Assembly: GCF_007751035.1 (NCBI RefSeq)
Contig: NZ_CP036433.1
Coordinates: 6,925,001 to 6,989,000 of the forward strand
Direction: 5' to 3'
Length of the DNA stretch: 64,000 nt
Origin: Lignipirellula cremea
GTDB lineage: Bacteria; Planctomycetota; Planctomycetia; Pirellulales; Pirellulaceae
Below are positions 9,054 through 17,667 of this stretch, one piece after another (position 1 is the first letter of the stretch; every line of letters begins with the position of its first letter). A model generated the notes under the pieces. It was not told the origin of the DNA. It did not search any database and saw nothing but the letters and a program-made list of their open reading frames with translations. A program made the position numbers and the translations under genes.

Positions 9054-9170
9054 TTTGTTCTGCGTCTGACGAAATCCCTGCACGCGGCCCTGGCTGCCGA
9101 AGCAGACGAGGAGGGGGTTTCCTTGAACCAATTGCTGCTCACGAAGATCGCCATGCGAATTGGGCGTTAG
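9054..9170 (+). pseudogene. HicB-type ribbon-helix-helix tail behind an amber codon
   Basis: Codons from 9054 to the stop at 9168-9170 read FVLRLTKSLHAALAAEADEE followed by GVSLNQLLLTKIAMRIGR. This matches the C-terminal ribbon-helix-helix of HicB-like antitoxins (R-L-x-K-S-L-H-x-x-L-x-x-x-A, then G-V-S-L-N-Q). It has no start codon of its own near the front and continues the frame of the upstream gene. It is either a relic or is reached only by readthrough. Confidence 0.65.
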
Positions 9171-9597
9171 GGTTACAATGAGGAGGCGTCGGGAGCGTTC
9201 CTTTTACCGAGGAACAAATGTCACTAAAGCTCCCGGCGTCTTTCTATTTCTTGCTATGCAACCCAAAACCGGGACGGAAACTGGAGTCACCCATAGCTCG
9301 TGTCACTCGCGACTGGTCCTGCGTCTGCTCTTCGACCAGAACGGCTGCAGGCTCGTTTCCTCAGCGTCTCGAGCGGGTTTGCAGAGTAGCGTTTGGCGTT
9401 GCTAAAGTTTGGGCAGGCCCCCTCTATCGCCTCGTCAGGCTTTGCCAACCGCGTGGCGGGCCGCATGGATTTTGAAGTCGCTGGCGTTCGCCGCGGCGCC
9501 GGGGAAAGCTGACGTTACCCCGAATGGAATCCCCAGGGAACGGGAGGGAGTTTACTGCACGATGGGGTCTCGTCGCTTTACGCGAAAGCAGAAGCAG
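9171..9597. other. Intergenic stretch without a supported gene
   Basis: I see no credible gene or RNA. Short open frames here have no ribosome-binding site and biased, Arg/Ser-rich translations typical of shadow frames in GC-rich DNA. Confidence 0.5.
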
Positions 9598-9870
9598 AAT
9601 GTCGACTTTCGCTCCGCGAAAGTACGCGTTCTTTCACGGAGAGGCTGTGAATTTATTCCGAAATTCAGGGGATGTTAACTTAGGATGCTTCAAAAACGAG
9701 CCATTTTCATCTCAGAGGCGAGGTTTGAGATCAAAACAGGGTCGTTTTTGAGTGCCATTTGCTAGCAGAACCCCTCCTCTGGTTAATAAATTCACAGCCT
9801 CGGAGTGAAAGACGACTGACCGGCGTCTGTTCTTCCTCGAAACGACGAATCAATATCTGGCAGTCATTCC
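9598..9870. repeat. Dispersed hairpin repeat (copy a), split by a 159-bp element
   Basis: The flanks of the 159-bp element read GTCGACTTTCGCTCCGCGAA and CTTTCACGGAG on the left, and CGGAGTGAAAGACGAC with GGCGTCTGTTCTTCCTCGAA on the right. Removing the element and one CGGAG restores a CTTTCACGGAGTGAAAG hairpin. Related sequences lie at 12950-13230, 59501-59610 and 61690-61945, mostly at gene ends. They resemble REP-type extragenic repeats. Confidence 0.65.
9642..9800. mobile_element. 159-bp MITE-like element, copy 1
   Basis: The element has perfect 16-bp terminal inverted repeats (AGGCTGTGAATTTATT). It is flanked on both sides by CGGAG (9637-9641 and 9801-9805), a 5-bp target duplication. It has no coding capacity. 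An identical copy lies at 13042-13200 with the same target sequence. Both sit in the loop of the dispersed hairpin repeat. Confidence 0.85.
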
Positions 9871-9897
9871 TTTCGTATTCCGACAGTAATTAGTCGC

Positions 9898-10242
9898 ATG
9901 CGCCCCCAAAGCTTCGGTGATCTGTACGGCGCGCCGCCGGTTTCGCCTGAGTTCAAGCGATTGAATCCCGAGGACGATAAGTCGCCCCTGTTAATCACTT
10001 ACGTAACGACAGCGGTTGTCTCTCGCAGGTATCACGAAGAAGAGCTGCGCAAATTTCTAGATGGCGATGTTTCCACGGTTAACTTTTTCGCCACGGTTCC
10101 TCTGGATTCTGAAAAAGCAGACGAACGGATTCAATCAGCAATGCTCACGGTGCAAGGGCTAGAGAGCATCCATGCTGAGTTTTGCGAGTGGATTCGCAAT
10201 ACGATTACCATTGACGACCTGCTTGCCGGCTGCACCGCCTAA
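9898..10242 (+). CDS. Hypothetical protein, 114 residues
   Basis: Not recognised. The translation looks natural: mixed helices and strands, for example LLITYVTTAVVSRRYHEEEL and IRNTITIDDLLAGCTA. The ATG has no obvious ribosome-binding site. Its last four bases overlap the convergent corA gene. There is no signal peptide or membrane segment. It could be an orphan gene of the accessory patch just upstream. Confidence 0.5.
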   Translation: MRPQSFGDLYGAPPVSPEFKRLNPEDDKSPLLITYVTTAVVSRRYHEEELRKFLDGDVSTVNFFATVPLDSEKADERIQSAMLTVQGLESIHAEFCEWIRNTITIDDLLAGCTA

Positions 10243-11441
10243 AACTCTTCGTCGCTGGAGAGCCAGCCTTTGCGGTAGAAGTAGTAGAGCAGGCTGCCGG
10301 CGACGGTCGCCATCAAGCCCAGGGCGCCGACGTAGGCGTACGGCCAGTTCAGCTCGGGCATGTTGCCGGGCAGCTCGGTGTTGAAGTTCATGCCGTACAG
10401 GCCTGTCACAAAGCTCAAGGGGATGAAAATCGTGGCGATGATCGTCAGCATTTTCATCACCTCGTTCATCCGGTTGCTGACCAGCGACAGGTAGTAATCG
10501 CGCAGGTCGGTGCACACTTCGCGGTGAGTTTCCAGCAGGTCGATCAACTGCGACGTATGGTCGGCGCAGTCCCGCAGAAACACCCGGGTGTTTTCGCTGA
10601 TGACGTCGTGTTCGTCGCGGATCAATTCATTGATGGCGTCGCGGTGGGGACGCATGGTGCGCCGCAGCAGCAGCAGGTCGTTGCGCGTTTCGTGGATCCG
10701 GGCTGTTACTTCGGAGGAAAGGCTCTGGGCGATGTCGTCTTCAATGCCGTCCAGCCGATCGGCGTAACGGTCGAGCAGGGGGAAGTACGAGTCCACCACC
10801 GAATCAATCAGTGTGTAGGCCAGGAAATCGGCGCCTGCCTGGCGGAGCCGGCCGCTGCTCTTGCGGATGCGGTCGCGGACCGGCTCGAAGGAGTCGCCCT
10901 GCATTTCCTGGAAGGAGATCACAAAGTTGGGGCCGAGGAACATGGCCACCTGCTCGGTTTCCGCCCTTTCGCGAAAGTGGCCCTTGCGCGTGACAATGAA
11001 CAGATGCTCATGGTACGGGTCGACCTTCGCCCGCTGATGGGTGTTGACGACGTCCTCCATGGCCAGCGGATGCAGATGAAAGGCCTGAGCCAGCTGGCGA
11101 TTGACTTCCGCATCGTTGACGCCTTCGACGTCGATCCACACCACGGTGAACTGCTGGCATTTGGCCTTGAGGGTGTCGATGCGGGGGTTCGTTTCTTCGA
11201 CGACCCGTTCGGAACCGAAACCAGTGAACCGCACGATCGCTTTCCGCGGCGCCTCGCCGTTCCCGTTGCCCGGATGGTCGCCCGGGTCTTCGGCGCGGCC
11301 ATGGTCGTGGCACAGGTTTGCCGAGGCGGCTTCGGGCGGGCTGCCGGGGGCCGGTTTGACCTGGTTCGGGTTATTGTTCTGCTTGCTCCGTCGGGAGCGG
11401 CGGGACGGCTTGCGAAAGATGCGGCGCTTCGTTTTGCTCAT
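10239..11441 (-). CDS. corA: CorA-type magnesium/cobalt transporter
   Basis: A 400-residue inner-membrane channel for Mg2+ (and Co2+ or Ni2+) driven by membrane potential. A basic, low-complexity N-terminal tail of about 70 residues precedes the cytosolic alpha/beta domain. Long helices follow, then two membrane helices at the C-terminus. The selectivity signature YGMN starts near residue 349, followed by the MPEL periplasmic loop typical of the family. ATG at 11441 was chosen over an upstream TTG at 11453. The basic tail is longer than in most CorA proteins. Confidence 0.95.
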   Translation of the reverse strand: MSKTKRRIFRKPSRRSRRSKQNNNPNQVKPAPGSPPEAASANLCHDHGRAEDPGDHPGNGNGEAPRKAIVRFTGFGSERVVEETNPRIDTLKAKCQQFTVVWIDVEGVNDAEVNRQLAQAFHLHPLAMEDVVNTHQRAKVDPYHEHLFIVTRKGHFRERAETEQVAMFLGPNFVISFQEMQGDSFEPVRDRIRKSSGRLRQAGADFLAYTLIDSVVDSYFPLLDRYADRLDGIEDDIAQSLSSEVTARIHETRNDLLLLRRTMRPHRDAINELIRDEHDVISENTRVFLRDCADHTSQLIDLLETHREVCTDLRDYYLSLVSNRMNEVMKMLTIIATIFIPLSFVTGLYGMNFNTELPGNMPELNWPYAYVGALGLMATVAGSLLYYFYRKGWLSSDEEF

Positions 11442-11511
11442 GACGAAAAACAATCCGTTGGGGGCGAAGGCACGGCTTCAGAGAAGACGCCGCTGGCGCA
11501 AGGGGCGTCGC

Positions 11512-12831
11512 TCAGCCAGGAAACTGCTGCAGGACGATGCCGGCGACTTCCGTGTCGGCCAGGGAATCTTTGCCGAGGATATTCGGCGCACTGCTCAGCA
11601 GCACGCCCCGCTGGGCGTCGGATAATGCCGGGGCGCCGTGGGAGCCTTTGACCAGCGTGGCGTCGAGCGGGATGCTCCGCGTGGCCGGATCAAAATGCAG
11701 TTCGACCGGGTCGTAGCCCGGCTTCTGGTGAATGTCGACGGTCCGGGCAAAGTCAGGCGCCTTGGCGTCGTCCAGCCACCAGTAGTACGCCTGCCAGCTG
11801 TTCGGCTCGGAGATCAAAATCACTTCGCCGGCGCGGGGGTGGTCCATTTGATACTTGGCGCGGTACGAGCTGGTCAGGATCTCTGCATAGCCGTCGGCTT
11901 TTTCGAACAGGTGGGAAACCTGCGAGATGATTTTGGCGTCGCCGCCGCGGACGAACACCTGGGAGTACTGGTGGTCGACCATCGCCCAGGCGTCGCTGTT
12001 TTCCAGGTCGAGCTGTTCGCCCTGCTCTGTTTCGCGCACCTGGAGCAGGCCTGCCTTGCGAAGGATGCGATTGGGGTAGCTGACATGATCGACCGCCGTG
12101 ATGACGTATTCGGTGGCCGCCATGAACAGGATTTCGGCGTCTTCACAGGCCTGGCGGAGGCCAGCCGCCAGCACGCCGATGACTTCATCCAGTTCGCCCA
12201 AAGCAGCCTGGGCCGCGGGGCAGTCGGGACCGCTTTTTTGCGCGGCGTAATCCAGGTGGGGCAGGTAGATGTAGAAAAAGTTGGGACGATGCTTCTTCGC
12301 CGCCAGAACGGCCGAATCGGCGATCCACTGGGTCGACTTGATATTGGCGATCGGTCCCCAGAAATGCTGCAGCGGGAAATGGCCGATCGCATCGCGCAGC
12401 TCGCCGTAGAACTCGGTCGGTTTGGTGTAGCACCAGAGCGACTCGGAACCGTCGGGGTTGTGGATGGGGGCCGGCATGCACACGTAGTCGGCGCCGCAGC
12501 CTTTGCTGAGCATGGGGAACCAGGCGGCGGAGGTCAGGTCGGCGTCCCGTTCGCGTAGCAGGTCCCAGATTTGCGGCGCCCGGATCTTCTCGTTCCAGGC
12601 CGTCCACATTTCGACCTTGTGTTCGTCCCGCCAGTAAAAGCCGTTGGCGACAACGCCATGATCGTGCACATGCTTGCCGGTCAGCATGGTCGCCTGTGAC
12701 GGCCAGGTGACGCAGGGAAAGCTGTGGCACAGTTGGGCCTTATCGCCGCCTTCCATCAGCCGCGACAGATTGGGCATGCTCGCCAGGTCCTGATCGCGCA
12801 GGCCGGGAATGGTGAAAAAAACAAGATGCAT
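11512..12831 (-). CDS. Type I phosphodiesterase/nucleotide pyrophosphatase family protein (alkaline phosphatase fold)
   Basis: A 439-residue hydrolase of the alkaline phosphatase superfamily. The nucleophile is probably Thr42 in [15 protein letters not shown]. Metal-binding His/Asp residues appear in [18 protein letters not shown] and near the end in KGSHGAP. No signal peptide is present. With the TIM-barrel and UbiA genes upstream on the same strand it resembles the EboF, EboE and EboC set of the Ebo cluster, although a 159-bp mobile element now separates it from them. The substrate is unknown. Confidence 0.85.
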   Translation of the reverse strand: MHLVFFTIPGLRDQDLASMPNLSRLMEGGDKAQLCHSFPCVTWPSQATMLTGKHVHDHGVVANGFYWRDEHKVEMWTAWNEKIRAPQIWDLLRERDADLTSAAWFPMLSKGCGADYVCMPAPIHNPDGSESLWCYTKPTEFYGELRDAIGHFPLQHFWGPIANIKSTQWIADSAVLAAKKHRPNFFYIYLPHLDYAAQKSGPDCPAAQAALGELDEVIGVLAAGLRQACEDAEILFMAATEYVITAVDHVSYPNRILRKAGLLQVRETEQGEQLDLENSDAWAMVDHQYSQVFVRGGDAKIISQVSHLFEKADGYAEILTSSYRAKYQMDHPRAGEVILISEPNSWQAYYWWLDDAKAPDFARTVDIHQKPGYDPVELHFDPATRSIPLDATLVKGSHGAPALSDAQRGVLLSSAPNILGKDSLADTEVAGIVLQQFPG

Positions 12832-12949
12832 TCAAAAAGTCCTTAAGGCGAGCAGTATACGACAACGCCCTGCGGGCCCAGAGGCCGGCGGGGCGAAGAG
12901 CGGGTGATTCAGGTCGGCAGTTCAAGGGAGCGTCAAGGATGCGAAAAGA

Positions 12950-13230
12950 ACCACTTCCAGATTTTGATTCGTCGTTTTGAGGAAGAACAGACGCCGGACA
13001 GTCGACTTTCACTCCGTGAAAGTACGCGTTCTTTTGCGGAGAGGCTGTGAATTTATTCCGAAATTCAGGGGATGTTAACTTAGGATGCTTCAAAAACGAG
13101 CCATTTTCATCTCAGAGGCGAGGTTTGAGATCAAAACAGGGTCGTTTTTGAGTGCCATTTGCTAGCAGAACCCCTCCTCTGGTTAATAAATTCACAGCCT
13201 CGGAGCAAAAGACGGCTTACTGTCGACTTC
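12950..13230. repeat. Dispersed hairpin repeat (copy b), split by a 159-bp element
   Basis: Flanking parts read TTCGTCGTTTTGAGGAAGAA, GACGCCGGACAGTCGACTTT and CACTCCGTGAAAGTACGCG before the element, and CGGAGCAAAAGACGG after it. Without the insert and one CGGAG it would read CTTTTGCGGAGCAAAAG, a hairpin. It is the same family as copies at 9.6, 59.5 and 61.7 kb. Confidence 0.65.
13042..13200. mobile_element. 159-bp MITE-like element, copy 2
   Basis: Identical over all 159 bases to the copy at 9642-9800, in the same orientation. CGGAG duplications lie at 13037-13041 and 13201-13205. Identity without any mismatch implies recent mobility. It lies between the phosphodiesterase and TIM-barrel genes of a likely former operon. 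Confidence 0.85.
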
Positions 13231-13307
13231 CGTCAGTAAAAAGTTTCTCATTCCAAGGGGAAGTCGAATGTCCGTCGCATGTCGTTAGTTAAAAGTTTCG
13301 CGTTCCC

Positions 13308-14165
13308 TTACGCAAGCGACTGGGTTGTATTTTGGAGCAGCGGCCGCAAAAACTCAATCGCCCTGGCGGCTGCGGTCGGCCCCATGTGGCTATGTCGGCT
13401 GAGTTCGACATACACGCCGGCCCGGTAATCGGCCTGCCGCAGCGCCGCCAGCACCGGCGCAAAGGCGATCTCTCCTTCGCCAAACATTAAATGTTCGTGT
13501 ACGCCGGCCCGCATATCTTCCAGGTGAACATTCGCCAGCTTCCCCTGGTAACGGGCAATGTAATCGGCGATCGGCGTTTCACCCTGGCAATGCAGATGGC
13601 CCAGATCCAGCGTCAGCTGGAAGTGGGGGGCGTCGATCTGCGACAACAGCCGATCATACGCTTCCATGGTGTCGACCAGCATGCCGGGCTCTGGCTCAAA
13701 GGCAAGGATGACGCCGTGCTGGTCCGCCAGATCCAGCACCGGTTTGAGCCCCTCAACCAGACGCGTGTAAGCGACCGGCGACGACGCTCCGTCGTGGACA
13801 ATCCCGGACCAGAACGATACGCAGTCGCTGCCCAGGCGGGCCGCCAGCCGGATCGCATGGCCCAGGAATTGGACCCGGCCGGCCCGGTCGGCGGCGGTCG
13901 GGCTGACCAGCGTCGGTTCATGCTTGCGACGCGGATCCAGCAGGAACCGGGCGCCCGTTTCGATCACGCTCCGCAAACCGGTTGCGGCCAGACGCTCCGC
14001 CATGGCATCGATGGCCGCCTTGTGCTCGGCGGCGGGAAGGTACGGGTTGAGCAGACCGTGATCGATCGTCAGGCCGACGCCCTGGTAGCCCAGTTCGGCC
14101 AGCAGGTCGATCGCCTGGAGCGGATCGTGATGGGCCAGGCCGTTGGTGTTGTAACCCAGAAACAT
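13308..14165 (-). CDS. TIM-barrel sugar phosphate isomerase/epimerase-like protein
   Basis: A 285-residue AP-endonuclease-2 type TIM barrel. Metal ligands expected in the family are visible: Glu in LAFEPEPG, Asp/His in LDLGHLHC, His in NVHLEDM and Glu in VYVELSRHSH. Relatives isomerise or epimerise sugars or inositol derivatives, but many members are biosynthetic enzymes of unknown reaction. It starts nine bases after the UbiA stop, so the two are co-transcribed. The set with UbiA and the phosphodiesterase recalls the Ebo cluster (EboE-like). Confidence 0.8.
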   Translation of the reverse strand: MFLGYNTNGLAHHDPLQAIDLLAELGYQGVGLTIDHGLLNPYLPAAEHKAAIDAMAERLAATGLRSVIETGARFLLDPRRKHEPTLVSPTAADRAGRVQFLGHAIRLAARLGSDCVSFWSGIVHDGASSPVAYTRLVEGLKPVLDLADQHGVILAFEPEPGMLVDTMEAYDRLLSQIDAPHFQLTLDLGHLHCQGETPIADYIARYQGKLANVHLEDMRAGVHEHLMFGEGEIAFAPVLAALRQADYRAGVYVELSRHSHMGPTAAARAIEFLRPLLQNTTQSLA

Positions 14166-14174
14166 GGGAGTCCC

Positions 14175-15173
14175 TCAGGTGGAATAAACCCAGCGTCCCA
14201 GCAGGAACATCGGCAGCAACAGGCAGCACACGCCGATCGCCCAGGGCATCTGCCCCACCGCCAGGCAGACGGCCGCATCCAGCAGGACCAGCGAGAAGAT
14301 AAACACCTTGATGGCCCCCATGATCCGCACCGGCGAAGGCCGCCAGATGACCCACAGGGCCCGCCGCAGCAGTAAACCGGACAGCAGCAGCATCAAGATT
14401 TCCCAGCCGCCATTAAGCGATACGGCCCGCTGGGCGCCATTGCCGACCAGCGGAAAGGCCGTCAGCATCGCCAGGCCGCAGGCCATGATGGCCGCGCCGA
14501 CGATCAGACCGCCGCTGCCCTGGTTCTCCTTCGCCTCGTTCCGGGCGAACTGCGTGACGCCGACGATATAGGCGCCAATGCCGGCCGCGACCAGCAGCTC
14601 GCTCAGGTCGTAATAGAGCAGCCAGACCGGCGCATCTGCGCCCGCGGAACCGACGCTCATCCCCAGCAAGACATTCAAAAAACGACAGCCGCCCATCGCC
14701 AGCGGGGCGATCCAGAATTTTTTCAGCACGCCGTCGTACAGCAGCACGCAGCCGGCCAGCGCCAATCCAATCACGGCGGGCCGCCAGGCCAGAGAGTGCG
14801 GTTCAGCCGAAGTCAGTCCGGCCACGCCTGCCAGAATGGCCCCGACGATCAGCAGCTCGTAACCCAGAAAACGGGCCCAGCCCAGGCCGATACGTCCTGA
14901 CGGCAGAGGTCGCTGGGGCCGTTCGACCGCGTCGATTTCTACATCAAACACGTCGTTCAGCACCATGCCGGCCGTATAGATCAGGCCCGAAGCGGCCGCC
15001 AGGCACAGCAGCGTGGCGACTCCGCCTGGCGTGTTGAGCCATTGATGGCCCTGCACGAACAGGAAGCCCATGATAATGTCGGCCAGCGCCGTGAAGACGT
15101 TCGGCAGCCGAAACAGCCGCAGGTAGTCCAGCAACCGGGAAGACGAGGCAGGTGAGGCGGGCGTATCGCTCAC
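14175..15173 (-). CDS. UbiA family prenyltransferase (EboC-like)
   Basis: A 332-residue polytopic membrane protein. The first UbiA prenyl-diphosphate motif is intact as NDVFDVEID at residues 73-81, followed by RPLPSG. The second Asp-rich motif is poorly kept: the matching region reads TQFARNEAKE, so catalysis may differ. Enzymes of this family transfer an isoprenoid chain to an aromatic or other polar acceptor at the membrane. The neighbours suggest a lipid-like metabolite pathway related to Ebo clusters rather than ubiquinone or menaquinone. EboA, EboB and EboD equivalents are not in the window. Confidence 0.85.
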   Translation of the reverse strand: MSDTPASPASSSRLLDYLRLFRLPNVFTALADIIMGFLFVQGHQWLNTPGGVATLLCLAAASGLIYTAGMVLNDVFDVEIDAVERPQRPLPSGRIGLGWARFLGYELLIVGAILAGVAGLTSAEPHSLAWRPAVIGLALAGCVLLYDGVLKKFWIAPLAMGGCRFLNVLLGMSVGSAGADAPVWLLYYDLSELLVAAGIGAYIVGVTQFARNEAKENQGSGGLIVGAAIMACGLAMLTAFPLVGNGAQRAVSLNGGWEILMLLLSGLLLRRALWVIWRPSPVRIMGAIKVFIFSLVLLDAAVCLAVGQMPWAIGVCCLLLPMFLLGRWVYST

Positions 15174-15345
15174 GGTTATCCAGGCTCACAAAAGAGATGG
15201 CAAACGTGCGATTGTAGCCAGGCTCCGCCCCGCCAGCTACCGCCGATTGGCCGGGCGGATGTCTTTGCCCGATGAAAGACGCGCTCTTCCGTGCGACAAG
15301 GGAAACGCTTGCCGGACACGCATCCTGTTGCGCTGGAATGCAAAA

Positions 15346-15377
15346 CAGCGAGCCGAAACTTGCGTTCCGGCTCGCTG
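15346..15377 (-). terminator. Putative intrinsic terminator
   Basis: Read on the minus strand, a 10-bp stem (CAGCGAGCCG with its complement) and a 12-base loop are followed by TTTT. It lies about 85 bases downstream of the secreted LTxxQ gene and is placed to end that transcript before the UbiA operon. Confidence 0.6.
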
Positions 15378-15461
15378 GGGTGCTTTGCGTTTTGCGCGTC
15401 TTACCCGACCAGAGTCCGACAAGGCGGGGTCTGGCAGGCAAGGCGGATGCAGCCAGTCAGA

Positions 15462-16001
15462 CTAGCTGTTTTTGTCCGCTTTTTTCTCGCGTTTGGCGCC
15501 TTTGCCTTTGCCGAGGGCGGCGCGCTGTTCTTCGGTCAGCACGGCGTGGACGGCGGTCATCAGTTCTTTCTGGATCGACTGCGACTGCTCGTGGGCCGTT
15601 TTCTGTTCGGGCGACAGAGCCACGGCGGCCGCGACGGCAGCCTGGGCTTCTTTACCCTTCAGGCCATCGGCGGTCGCCTTTTCACGGGCGGCCTTCATGG
15701 CGGCAGCCTGTTCTTTGCTGTAGTTGGCGGCGGTGCGGGCGGCAGCCAGTTTGGGCGCGTAAGTCGCGGCCAGTTTGCCGATTTCTTCTTTCTGCTGCGC
15801 GGTCAGTTCGACCTTCGACAGCGACTTCAGGGTGCGTTCGGTCAGCATGGCGGCGTGATCGACGGTCCGGCCGGGTTTCTTTTCGCCCTTGGCGGCTTTT
15901 TCACCAGCCGGCTTTTTGGCGGCTTTGTCGCCGGCAAAGCTGGGGGAAACAAACGCGAGGGTCAAAACCAACAGGATCGCACCATTCAAAAAACGCTTCA
16001 T
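15462..16001 (-). CDS. Secreted Ala/Lys-rich protein with LTxxQ-like motifs
   Basis: A 179-residue protein with a clear signal peptide (hydrophobic residues 5-22, cleavage near SFA-GD). A Lys/Ala/Gly-rich linker follows, then helices with two LTxxQ motifs: LTAQQKEEI and LTEEQRAAL. Such motifs occur in Spy/CpxP-type periplasmic helical proteins that bind misfolded proteins or metals, and planctomycetes have many such small exported proteins. The similarity is only motif-deep, so the role is open. Both ends are very basic. Confidence 0.7.
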   Translation of the reverse strand: MKRFLNGAILLVLTLAFVSPSFAGDKAAKKPAGEKAAKGEKKPGRTVDHAAMLTERTLKSLSKVELTAQQKEEIGKLAATYAPKLAAARTAANYSKEQAAAMKAAREKATADGLKGKEAQAAVAAAVALSPEQKTAHEQSQSIQKELMTAVHAVLTEEQRAALGKGKGAKREKKADKNS

Positions 16002-16268
16002 CGTGAAAAACTCCAGTAGTTAGGCTACGTACCGCTTCCTGCGCCGACGCCCGGCAATGGGGGACCGCAACAACCTCCAGTCATTGCGGAAAAGGAAATG
16101 CAGACCTTCACCAGCACAGCCGGCAAAGGCAGGTTCCGGGCAGGCATCTGCAGAACAGCAGCAATGCCTGCCAAGGCCAAGCAAACAGACGTTCCCGGTT
16201 CCGCCGACGTTCAGGGCGACGGTCGAAACCAGGGAGCGGCAGATCAACTCGCAAAGGAGTTAAAGGGA

Positions 16269-17576
16269 CTAACTGAACAACGGGGCAATCACTTTACCAT
16301 CGCGGACGATGGTGATCGGACGACCCGTGTTGGAATCGTATTCCTTGGTATGGTCGATACCCAGGTTGTGATAGAAGCTCGCGGCCGCATCGTCGGGGGT
16401 GATCGCTTCGTTCAAGGGGCCGGTCGCTTTGTCATCGCTTTCGCCGACAACCTGGCCGCCGCGGACGCCGCCGCCCGCCATCAGCATGAACATGCAGCGC
16501 GGGTAGTGATCGCGGCCGCCTTCTTCGCTGCGGGAATTGATCTTCGGCGTACGGCCGAATTCGCCCGTCACAAACACCGCGGTCGATTCCAGCAGGCCTT
16601 TTTCCGCCAGGCCGTTGAACAGGGCCGACAGGCCCGTATCCAGGGTCGGCAGGTTCCGGTCGCGCAGACGGGTAAAGTTGTCTGCGTGGGTGTCCCAGCC
16701 GCCGAGCGTGATGGTGATAAAGCCGACGCCCGATTCCACCAGGCGGGTGGCCAGGAGGCAGCTCATGCCGAACGCTTCTTCACCGAACGGCTTGCAGAAG
16801 GCGGGCGACTCCTTGCTGACATCGAACGCCTCGCGGGATTTCTTCGAGGTGATAATGTCGTAGGCCTGGCTGTTGAATTTATCCAGACCCTGAATCAACT
16901 GGTTCTGCGATTCCAGACCGACAAAGGTGCGATCCAGATCATGCAACAGGTTGTTCCGCTTTTCGATCTCGGCAATGGTCAGGCCATTTCCCAGCGACAT
17001 GCCGCGAACGCTGAACGGCGCGCCCGGCCGCGGGGTGGAACCAGTGGCCAGAGGAGCGTACTGCACCCCCAGGAAACCGGCCCGCTGCTGGCTGTTGGGA
17101 ATGGACACGGCCGGGGGCAGATCGCCAGGAGCCTGTCGCTCTTTGGTGAAAACCGCGCTATAGCCGGGATATTCCAGCGAGGGCAGCGGTCGGCTGCCGG
17201 TGTTGACGTATTCAGTGCCCAGCTGATGGGCCGCCAGTGTGTGGCTCACGCCGCGAAGAATGGCGAACTTGTCGGCGCACTGGGCCAGTTTGGGCAGGTG
17301 CTCGGAAAATTCGACGCCCGGCACGTTGGTTTTGGTCGGGTTGAATTCGCCGCGGTACTCCGCCGGGGCGTCGGGTTTCAGGTCAAAGGTGTCCATATGC
17401 GACGGACCACCATTGAGATTGATAAAGATAGCCGCTTTGGCCGGGCCGCCGGAGCGTACCTCGCCGGCTTCCGCCAGACGCAGGTAGTTGGCCAGGCTGA
17501 GGCCCGTTGCGCCCGCCACGCCCACTTTCAGGAAGTCACGCCGCCGCACGCCGTCGCAAGTATTGTGAATCGCCAT
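16269..17576 (-). CDS. DUF1501 domain-containing Tat-exported protein
   Basis: A 435-residue protein. The twin-arginine signal RRRDFLK at residues 11-17 and a hydrophobic stretch direct folded export. The mature part shows DUF1501 hallmarks: FINLNGGPSHMDTFDLKP, LRGVSHTLAAHQLG, TLGGWDTHADNF and VTGEFGRTPKIN. The fold belongs to the alkaline phosphatase/sulfatase superfamily, but no substrate is established. It lies 91 bases after the DUF1549/1553 gene on the same strand. This pair recurs many times in planctomycete genomes and is thought to act together at the cell surface. Confidence 0.95.
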   Translation of the reverse strand: MAIHNTCDGVRRRDFLKVGVAGATGLSLANYLRLAEAGEVRSGGPAKAAIFINLNGGPSHMDTFDLKPDAPAEYRGEFNPTKTNVPGVEFSEHLPKLAQCADKFAILRGVSHTLAAHQLGTEYVNTGSRPLPSLEYPGYSAVFTKERQAPGDLPPAVSIPNSQQRAGFLGVQYAPLATGSTPRPGAPFSVRGMSLGNGLTIAEIEKRNNLLHDLDRTFVGLESQNQLIQGLDKFNSQAYDIITSKKSREAFDVSKESPAFCKPFGEEAFGMSCLLATRLVESGVGFITITLGGWDTHADNFTRLRDRNLPTLDTGLSALFNGLAEKGLLESTAVFVTGEFGRTPKINSRSEEGGRDHYPRCMFMLMAGGGVRGGQVVGESDDKATGPLNEAITPDDAAASFYHNLGIDHTKEYDSNTGRPITIVRDGKVIAPLFS

Positions 17577-17667
17577 CGAATATTTCCTTATTGAATTTTG
17601 ACTTGCAGATGTTACTGATTTGCAGGAGATACGAACCTGCAGGGGATACGAAGATCGCCGCGGTGGG

